Positions 1-4,477 of a stretch of 5,995 bases of DNA are shown here, piece after piece. The number at the start of each line of letters is the position of its first letter. The first letter of the stretch is position 1. The stretch is from CAYMBL01 sp044225155 (GTDB taxonomy: Bacteria; Planctomycetota; Phycisphaerae; UBA1845; Fen-1342), in NCBI GenBank assembly GCA_044225155.1, contig JBGAJB010000214.1, positions 1 through 5,995 of the forward strand, given 5' to 3'. Under the pieces are notes generated by a model, which ran no database searches, was not told the origin of the DNA, and worked only from the letters and a program-made list of their open reading frames with translations. A program made the translations under genes and the position numbers.

Positions 1-818
1 CCGAACGTCTTATCGTTCACGTTGTCCGCGTAATACTGATAGGGGTTCGCGATGCTCGGATCCGGCGTGTACGGGTTATACGCCCCACCCGGATTCCAGA
101 AGATGTTGATCGGCCGGTGCGACTTGCACTTACTCTCCGGGTTCGAAACGATCCGCCAGTTGCGATTGAACTCGGTCGCCAGGATCGTGCGGCCGGTATT
201 GTCAATTTCATTTTCGCGAACAAACTTGTTATGGCGCTGACCGCCGCCAGGAATCTCGACCGGCGGAACCTTGTTGCGCCCGACGATGGCCGCGTTGGTC
301 GTGTAGGCCATGCGCGGGGCCTGCTTGTCGGTCACCGACACGCTTCCGGCCGAACCCTGATCGTGCCCATTGTCATCAATCTGGCCGCTCTCCCAATCTT
401 TCGAATCCTTGCCCGGATTCGTGCGCGGCAACCCGCCGCCCGGGAAACTCGGACAGGTAAAGGCCTCGTCCTGCACGGAGCCGCGGTTGAAAAGGAACCA
501 TGACCAGTGCACGTACCCGTAGGTGCCGCTCTGGGGCGACTGATTGTTCGGATTGAGCGTGCCGTTGAAGTCCGTCGGATACTGGTACGACCAGGGATAG
601 ACGCCCTTGTTTTCCGCGAGGTAGCTGGCAAACGCCTGGCCCACCGTGCGCATGTTCGCGCCGCACTTGGTGGCCTTGGCTTGCTCACGCGCACGACCGA
701 GACTTGGAAGCAGAATCGAGAGCAGAAGCGCGATGATCGCAACGACCACCAAAAGCTCGATCAGCGTAAAGGCCGCTTGAGATTTCGCCCCCGACCGCTC
801 ATGCGTCTTGATACCCAT
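1..818 (-). CDS. Prepilin-type (pseudopilin-like) protein with N-terminal cleavage/methylation signal, C-terminus off the window
   Basis: The frame is open from an ATG at 818-816 to the left edge: 272 complete codons and no stop, so it is a partial gene. Residues 1-16 are a short basic leader. Residues 17-40 are the type IV prepilin signal, FTLIELL followed by a hydrophobic helix, with Glu at mature position +5. A basic stretch (GRAREQAK, 41-48) comes next, then a globular domain rich in Gly, Asn, Pro and aromatic residues, with Cys52, Cys122 and Cys231. Such proteins are processed by a prepilin peptidase and sit in the inner membrane as (pseudo)pilins; planctomycetes carry many paralogues of mostly unknown role. 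The residue before the predicted cleavage is Ala16, not the usual Gly. The start is supported by GGGAGG (827-832) 8 nt upstream. The DUF1559/H-X9-DG C-terminus cannot be checked here, so subfamily is unassigned. The prepilin call is firm, the role unknown. Confidence 0.92.
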   Translation of the reverse strand, partial: MGIKTHERSGAKSQAAFTLIELLVVVAIIALLLSILLPSLGRAREQAKATKCGANMRTVGQAFASYLAENKGVYPWSYQYPTDFNGTLNPNNQSPQSGTYGYVHWSWFLFNRGSVQDEAFTCPSFPGGGLPRTNPGKDSKDWESGQIDDNGHDQGSAGSVSVTDKQAPRMAYTTNAAIVGRNKVPPVEIPGGGQRHNKFVRENEIDNTGRTILATEFNRNWRIVSNPESKCKSHRPINIFWNPGGAYNPYTPDPSIANPYQYYADNVNDKTF

Positions 819-826
819 GGCCCGCG

Positions 827-832
827 CCTCCC
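827..832 (-). promoter_or_regulatory. Shine-Dalgarno site of the prepilin-type gene
   Basis: On the minus strand this reads GGGAGG, 8 nt upstream of the ATG at 818. It fixes the start so that the leader before the FTLIELL segment is 16 residues long, a normal prepilin leader length. Confidence 0.8.
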
Positions 833-1124
833 AAGTAATTTCCGTTTGCCATCTTGAAGGGCGAAGGTGAACGCCTGACCAGCACGTGGTTAATTTTCGC
901 ACAAATAGAACTCCCAAGAGTTGAAGGAAAAAGAACTCGCCGAACCACTCCAGACCGCTACGACACGGATGGTCTACCGAGTTGATTAAGAAAACGTAAA
1001 TACGGCGCTGTGCTTGATTGAAGATTGCGCAAAGAACCCCGCGCAACACGCCGTGCTGTTCTTAACAATTGACGAGGGGCTGAGAAGTACGCGAAGGACG
1101 AGCGCGAAAAGTCGGGGGAGTGGT
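833..1124. other. Intergenic region between the two minus-strand genes, no gene seen
   Basis: This stretch is clearly more AT-rich than the flanking genes and has no ORF with a start, ribosome site and recognisable protein. It holds a small perfect hairpin at 909-922 (AACTC, 4-nt loop, GAGTT) in what would be the leader of the prepilin-type gene. It also holds an AAGAAC/GTTCTT inverted repeat at 1032-1063, 62 nt beyond the stop of the 504-residue gene and possibly a weak terminator, and one copy of a 14-bp box at 1062-1075. I could not identify a convincing -35/-10 pair for the prepilin-type gene, although the separation suggests it has its own promoter here. Confidence 0.6.
1062..1075 (+). 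repeat. 14-bp box TTAACAATTGACGA, copy 1
   Basis: This sequence matches the box at 2810-2823 at 13 of 14 positions, in the same orientation. The two copies lie in the two intergenic regions that bracket the 504-residue gene. It contains the palindrome CAATTG. It may be a shared protein-binding site or chance similarity between AT-rich intergenic segments; two copies are too few to decide. Confidence 0.35.
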
Positions 1125-2639
1125 CTATTTGCCCGGCACGGCGCCGATTCGCACCAGCGCGGCTTTTCGGAGTGACGCAAAGTGCCGCTCAATCTCGTCC
1201 GCCTGCGCCAGGCGCACCGTCAGCGAACCAAGCTCAAATCGCAGCCAGTGCCCGGATTCGTCGGTGTACACGAGTCCCGCCGCGCCGTAGCCGTCACGGA
1301 GTTCGTACGCATAGGTCTTGCCGGCCGCGCCGCCGAGCGGCAACGCTTTTTCTCCGAGCGCACGAATCGTGTGCGGAATCAACGTCTGCGCCTCGGAATC
1401 GAGAATCATGAAGCCGTAATAGTCGCTCGGCTGTTGGCCGATCAGTGCCGGCAACACTCGCAACCACGCCGCGCTGGCGTACGACGTATCCGCGCCCAGC
1501 GTCCGGCTCGGCGTGCGGGCTGGCCCCGTGACATCGGCCGTCAGCGTCGTCACGATCGAGTCGCTTTCGCGAATGAACTGCATCCGCCCGGTCACGGGCA
1601 GCGGGTTCGCCGCACCGGTGGGGGGGACGGACGTCACGATCTGCTCGCCGAATTCCGCTTTGCCGTCGAGCGTGGCGAAGACATTCAGCGTGCTTTCCGA
1701 CGCGAGACCCTCGGCCGGCCCGAAGCGCCACGAAACCTCGCGCACGCGCAGCCCGTCCCGGTGGGGGCCTTTGTTGCTCGCAACGGGCTCATCCTCGCGG
1801 GTGAAGCGCCGCGTGAGATAGCCGGTAGGCTTCCCGTCGAACTCGATGATGTAAAACCGCAGGGCGTCGTCGATCTGAAGCCGCGGTATCCCGCTGACGA
1901 TCTTGCGCGCGCGCACGAACTCCCGCCCGCGCTCGATCGCCGCCTTGATCTGCTTCTCCAGCTCGGGCGAATAGGTCACCCGCAGCGACGCGGCGATCCG
2001 GCGGAAGGTCTCGGGAATCGGCGTTTCCGCCGGATCGGCGCCCGCGGCCGGCGCCGGATCGAGCACGCCGCCCAGCGAAACGACCAGTACGGCGTTTTCG
2101 TCATACGCCCGCACGAGATAGACCGTTCGCGTGCGGTTTTTCTGCACGCGCGCCACGACGTCCACATACGCGCCGGGCACGAGATTGATCACCGAAGCGT
2201 GGCTGACGACTTCGCCAGGGTCGATGGCCGCGCTGCTCGGCGCCGCGAACGTCTCGGCCGGCTCCACGCGAATCTCGGTCGTACCGTCGATCGCGTGTAA
2301 TTCGCGGGCGAAGTACTGCACAAACGTCCGTACCGACAGCGCCTCGGGTCCCCGAAACAGCAGCACCTGCAGCGTCGTTTCGCCATCCGGCGACACGCCG
2401 CGCAGCAATCCGCGCGCGCGGCCCGGACCGGCGAACTGCGTGTGGTCATAAGTCCAGCCGGCCGGCGCCAGAAGCTCGTATCCCGCTGCGCGATCCGTCA
2501 ATGGAGCGAGCGGGATGATGGGGCTGGTGGGGGCGGACGACGGCTGCGAAGTCTGCCCCGGCGCGGCTGACGTGCAGAACGCCAACAGGCTGATGACGCA
2601 GCAGGCGATGGATGGACGGCTTCGTGCAACGCGCGGCAT
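1125..2639 (-). CDS. Exported protein of unrecognised family (504 aa)
   Basis: I do not recognise the family. Residues 1-26 look like a Sec signal peptide: basic start (MPRVARSRPS), hydrophobic core (IACCVISLLAF), probable signal peptidase I cut after CTSA. The Cys residues lack a good lipobox context. A Ser/Pro-rich linker follows (27-45). Residues about 53-222 look like one domain: it opens YELLAPAGW, has a long region of alternating hydrophobic residues, and ends in a helical TFRRIAASLR; this pattern recalls PsbP/DUF1795-like secreted proteins, but that is a weak resemblance. A charged helix (225-248) links to a second beta-rich domain (about 257-492) that begins FYIIEFDGKPTGY and ends with strands and a helix, with a loose likeness to LolA/DUF3108-type folds. 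No catalytic motif was seen. The start is backed by GGAG 5 nt upstream and a candidate promoter at 2663-2691. It is probably periplasmic and transcribed divergently from ruvB. Confidence 0.85.
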   Translation of the reverse strand: MPRVARSRPSIACCVISLLAFCTSAAPGQTSQPSSAPTSPIIPLAPLTDRAAGYELLAPAGWTYDHTQFAGPGRARGLLRGVSPDGETTLQVLLFRGPEALSVRTFVQYFARELHAIDGTTEIRVEPAETFAAPSSAAIDPGEVVSHASVINLVPGAYVDVVARVQKNRTRTVYLVRAYDENAVLVVSLGGVLDPAPAAGADPAETPIPETFRRIAASLRVTYSPELEKQIKAAIERGREFVRARKIVSGIPRLQIDDALRFYIIEFDGKPTGYLTRRFTREDEPVASNKGPHRDGLRVREVSWRFGPAEGLASESTLNVFATLDGKAEFGEQIVTSVPPTGAANPLPVTGRMQFIRESDSIVTTLTADVTGPARTPSRTLGADTSYASAAWLRVLPALIGQQPSDYYGFMILDSEAQTLIPHTIRALGEKALPLGGAAGKTYAYELRDGYGAAGLVYTDESGHWLRFELGSLTVRLAQADEIERHFASLRKAALVRIGAVPGK

Positions 2640-2644
2640 CGGGA

Positions 2645-2648
2645 CTCC
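2645..2648 (-). promoter_or_regulatory. Ribosome-binding site of the 504-residue exported protein
   Basis: On the minus strand this is GGAG, 5 nt before the ATG at 2639. It supports that ATG, which also begins a well-formed signal peptide, as the start. Confidence 0.55.
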
Positions 2649-2662
2649 GGTTCGTGCAAGTA

Positions 2663-2691
2663 AGGATCGGGCCCTGCTGCACGGGCGTCAA
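2663..2691 (-). promoter_or_regulatory. Candidate sigma70-type promoter for the 504-residue gene
   Basis: On the minus strand TTGACG (2686-2691) matches the -35 consensus at 5 of 6 positions. A 17-bp spacer separates it from GATCCT (2663-2668), a weak -10 that keeps the A at position 2 and the T at position 6. Transcription would start near 2656, giving a short leader of about 17 nt that still contains the GGAG site. The match is by eye only, and planctomycete promoters are poorly characterised. Confidence 0.35.
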
Positions 2692-2713
2692 TGTAAATCT
2701 CGGCGGACACTCT

Positions 2714-2785
2714 GGCGCGAGCGCCGGCCGTCACGCACAATTCTGGGTGCCCGCACCCGGTGCCATGCCGACGGCCACGCGCGCC
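2714..2785. repeat. Nested, co-centred inverted repeats between the divergent genes
   Basis: Three perfect arm pairs share nearly the same centre, around 2750-2752. The outer pair is GGCGCG (2714-2719) with CGCGCC (2780-2785). The middle pair is GGCCGTC (2726-2732) with GACGGCC (2770-2776). The inner pair is GGGTGC (2745-2750) with GCACCC (2753-2758), separated by 2 bp. A further GCAC (2735-2738)/GTGC (2760-2763) pair lies between the middle and inner pairs. The set lies between the two candidate promoters, so it would act as DNA (operator or cruciform) unless transcription starts further upstream. High GC raises the chance of accidental pairing. Confidence 0.5.
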
Positions 2786-2809
2786 GCACGCTCTCACGAA
2801 TCCCACGCA

Positions 2810-2823
2810 TTAACAATTGGCGA
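2810..2823 (+). repeat. 14-bp box TTAACAATTGGCGA, copy 2
   Basis: This copy differs from the one at 1062-1075 by a single base (G for A at position 11). Here it overlaps the proposed ruvB -35 element, so a protein bound to it would compete with RNA polymerase. Confidence 0.35.
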
Positions 2824-2838
2824 ACTCGCGGGTACGCT
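2810..2838 (+). promoter_or_regulatory. Candidate ruvB promoter, predicting a leaderless mRNA
   Basis: TTAACA (2810-2815) matches the -35 consensus at 5 of 6 positions. After a 17-bp spacer, TACGCT (2833-2838) fits the TAnnnT form of a -10 element. The usual start point, about 7 nt after the -10, falls at 2844-2846, on the ruvB ATG at 2845. There is no Shine-Dalgarno sequence between the -10 and the ATG, which agrees with leaderless translation. The assignment is by inspection only. Confidence 0.4.
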
Positions 2839-2844
2839 GCGCGC

Positions 2845-3870
2845 ATGCCGATCGAGCGCGTATTTTCGCAGACACTGCCGGATGAGGAGCGCTATCTCAA
2901 CGCGCTGCGCCCTCAACGTCTCGACGAGCTGATTGGGCAGGAGCAGGTGCGTGAGCAGCTTCGCATCGCGCTCGACGCGGCGCAGCAGCGCGGCGAACCG
3001 CTCGATCACATGCTGCTCGACGGTCCCCCGGGCTTGGGCAAGACGACGCTCGCCCACGTCATCGGTAATGAAATGGGCGCGACGGTCCGCGTCACCAGCG
3101 GTCCCGCCATCACGCGGCAAGGCGATCTCATGGCGCTGCTGACGCAGATGGAAACCGGCGACGTGCTCTTCGTCGACGAGATTCATCGCCTCAGCAAAGT
3201 CGTCGAGGAATTCCTCTACCCCGCCCTCGAAGACTTCCGCGTGGACTACACCACCGATGGCGGTCTCGGCGGCCGCACGATCAATTTCGCCCTGAAGCGC
3301 TTCACGCTGATCGGCGCGACCACGCGCGCCGGCATGTTGTCGGCCGCCCTGCGCGGGCGCTTCGGGCACTTCTTTCATTTCCAGTGGTATTCGCCCGAAG
3401 AGCTGACACGCATCGCCACGCGCAGCGCGAAAACGCTGAATGTGCCGGCCGACAAAGCGGCGCTGGAGCGCCTCGCGTCGCGCTCGCGCGGCACGCCGCG
3501 CATCGTGAACAATCTGCTCAAGCGCGTGCGCGACTATGCACAGGTGCGCGGCGACGGCGCGTTGACCGCCCGGATCGTCGACGCCGCCCTCGACATTCTC
3601 CAGATCGACGCGCTCGGTCTCGACGTGCTCGATCGCGATTATCTCGGCGCCCTGATGCGTCACTACGACGGCGGCCCGGCGGGCGTCGAAGCGATTGCCG
3701 CCACGATGGGCCACGAGCGCGACACGCTCGAAGACGTCGTGGAGCCTTACCTGCTGCAACTCGGATTTGTGATTCGCACGCCTCGCGGCCGCGTGGCCCG
3801 TCCGGCTGCCTACTCGCACTTGGGTGTTACCGCCCCTGCGCGGGTGGACACGCCGGGACTTTTCGAGTGA
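2845..3870 (+). CDS. ruvB: Holliday junction branch migration ATPase RuvB
   Basis: RuvB is the hexameric AAA+ motor that, with RuvA, drives branch migration of Holliday junctions in recombinational repair; RuvC then cuts the junction. The 341 residues match the family's usual length. In order: the N-terminal LRPQRLDELIGQ motif (21-32), Walker A GPPGLGKTT (60-68), Walker B VLFVDEIH (107-114), the beta-hairpin region that contacts RuvA (about 133-150), sensor 1 GATTR (157-161), the arginine finger in RGRFG (Arg172), sensor 2 RGTPRIVNNLL (215-225), and the winged-helix domain (about 256-341) with GGPAG, EDVVEPYL and RTPRGR (311-316). Most RuvB proteins have RDRFG where this has RGRFG. The frame stays open upstream to 2515, but family homology begins at this ATG; no Shine-Dalgarno site precedes it. 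ruvA and ruvC are not adjacent. The next gene begins 34 bp downstream. Confidence 0.98.
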   Translation: MPIERVFSQTLPDEERYLNALRPQRLDELIGQEQVREQLRIALDAAQQRGEPLDHMLLDGPPGLGKTTLAHVIGNEMGATVRVTSGPAITRQGDLMALLTQMETGDVLFVDEIHRLSKVVEEFLYPALEDFRVDYTTDGGLGGRTINFALKRFTLIGATTRAGMLSAALRGRFGHFFHFQWYSPEELTRIATRSAKTLNVPADKAALERLASRSRGTPRIVNNLLKRVRDYAQVRGDGALTARIVDAALDILQIDALGLDVLDRDYLGALMRHYDGGPAGVEAIAATMGHERDTLEDVVEPYLLQLGFVIRTPRGRVARPAAYSHLGVTAPARVDTPGLFE

Positions 3871-3887
3871 CGCGCGCGGATTTCGTC

Positions 3888-3892
3888 AGGAG
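3888..3892 (+). promoter_or_regulatory. Probable ribosome-binding site of the 163-residue gene
   Basis: AGGAG lies 12 nt before the ATG at 3905, somewhat further than the usual 5-10 nt. It is the best site in the 34-bp gap after ruvB and favours this ATG over the in-frame GTG at 3824 inside ruvB. Confidence 0.5.
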
Positions 3893-3904
3893 CCGCCTGG
3901 CGCG

Positions 3905-4396
3905 ATGAGCAGTCGATCCACACAGATGTTTCTGCACTCGTTGCTCGCACTGTCGTCCGCGGAGTTGACCGCGCGCCTGACGCAGCGCGTGCACTCACAC
4001 GGCCAATGCCCGGTTGGCCGCTATCTGCTCGGGTGCTGCGAGTTCGACGCGGGGCATCCAGCGCTCGCCGTCCGGCATTGGATGATCGCCTATCACGCCA
4101 GTTGGGAACTGGAGTCGGCCGCCTTCCTCGTGTTTGCAGGGCTAAAGCTTTCCGCGCCGAACCCGCCGCCGCTGCTGGCGGCGCTCGCAGCTACGTGGGA
4201 GGAATACCGTCGGCCGTGCTGGGGGCGGCATCCGCTGGAGCGGACGGTTTTCGATGCGTTTCCGCCGCCCGAGGATGGACCCCCAGTGGCGGCCCCGCAC
4301 ACCAAGGTCCCCAAGCAGTTGATCTCGTTGTTGAGTCTCCTTCCGATCCACTCCATTCGTGCTGCACTGAGCCCGTCGGCGATCGCCGTGCCCTGA
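3905..4396 (+). CDS. Small protein with a TPR-like segment, probably co-transcribed with ruvB
   Basis: This is a 163-residue protein of no family I can name. It has no signal peptide and no transmembrane segment, so it is probably cytoplasmic. Residues 36-64 read like a single tetratricopeptide-type helix pair: GRYLLGCCEFDAGHPALAV has the Leu-Gly, aromatic and Gly-turn spacing of a TPR. Two more amphipathic helices follow (69-84 and 88-103, the latter ending WEEYRRP), so the core may be a small alpha-solenoid. Residues 118-136 are Pro-rich and probably flexible, and the last 27 residues are hydrophobic and Leu/Ser-rich. The gene starts 34 bp after the ruvB stop on the same strand with no terminator between, so an operon is likely. 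Its role is unknown; a link to recombination is only suggested by position. The in-frame GTG at 3824 was rejected because it lies inside ruvB. Confidence 0.75.
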   Translation: MSSRSTQMFLHSLLALSSAELTARLTQRVHSHGQCPVGRYLLGCCEFDAGHPALAVRHWMIAYHASWELESAAFLVFAGLKLSAPNPPPLLAALAATWEEYRRPCWGRHPLERTVFDAFPPPEDGPPVAAPHTKVPKQLISLLSLLPIHSIRAALSPSAIAVP

Positions 4397-4402
4397 ACGC
4401 CC

Positions 4403-4447
4403 TCGCCCCTCCGCGCGGATCACGTTACGCTTTGCGCGGCGGGGCGA
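4403..4447 (+). terminator. Strong GC-rich hairpin after the ruvB-linked gene, possible terminator without a U-tract
   Basis: The arms 4404-4416 and 4434-4446 are complementary at 12 of 13 positions, with one T/C mismatch at 4410/4440. The stem can be extended outward by one T-A pair (4403/4447) and inward by two G-U pairs and one A-U pair, leaving an 11-nt loop. The 5' arm begins 7 nt after the stop codon, the usual place for a terminator. No T-run follows, so it is not a classical intrinsic terminator; it may instead protect the 3' end of the mRNA or aid Rho-dependent termination. Confidence 0.45.
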
Positions 4448-4464
4448 ATCAGCGACTCGATTTC

Positions 4465-4469
4465 AAGGA
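4465..4469 (+). promoter_or_regulatory. Ribosome-binding site of the HEAT-repeat gene
   Basis: AAGGA ends 8 nt before the ATG at 4478. Together with the signal peptide that begins at this ATG, it fixes the start of the gene. Confidence 0.65.
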
Positions 4470-4477
4470 CCGACCGC

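Noticed and set aside
1032..1063. AAGAAC/GTTCTT inverted repeat as a terminator of the 504-residue gene
   Set aside because: The outer stem is only 6 bp, encloses 20 nt, has no T-run after it, and lies 62 nt past the stop; mentioned in the intergenic entry but not called as a terminator.
986..1192. Possible 68-residue minus-strand gene in the gap between the two left-hand genes
   Set aside because: It overlaps the 3' end of the 504-residue gene in another frame, has no ribosome site, and resembles no known small protein.
1182..2300. Plus-strand 372-codon open frame opposite the 504-residue gene
   Set aside because: Its Arg-rich, low-hydrophobicity composition is typical of an antisense frame in GC-rich DNA; the minus-strand gene has a signal peptide, ribosome site and domain-like pattern.
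2571..2582. Possible lipobox around LLAFC in the 504-residue protein
   Set aside because: Phe at -1 is not compatible with signal peptidase II; a signal peptidase I site after CTSA fits better.
2515..2844. In-frame upstream extension of ruvB (109 extra residues)
   Set aside because: It runs antisense through the signal-peptide end of the 504-residue gene and the promoter region, has no RuvB similarity, and RuvB homology starts exactly at the ATG at 2845.
2794..3819. Minus-strand 341-codon open frame opposite ruvB
   Set aside because: It is a shadow of the GC-rich ruvB codons: Arg/His/Ala-rich, with no recognisable domain and no ribosome site, and ruvB is unquestionable on the other strand.
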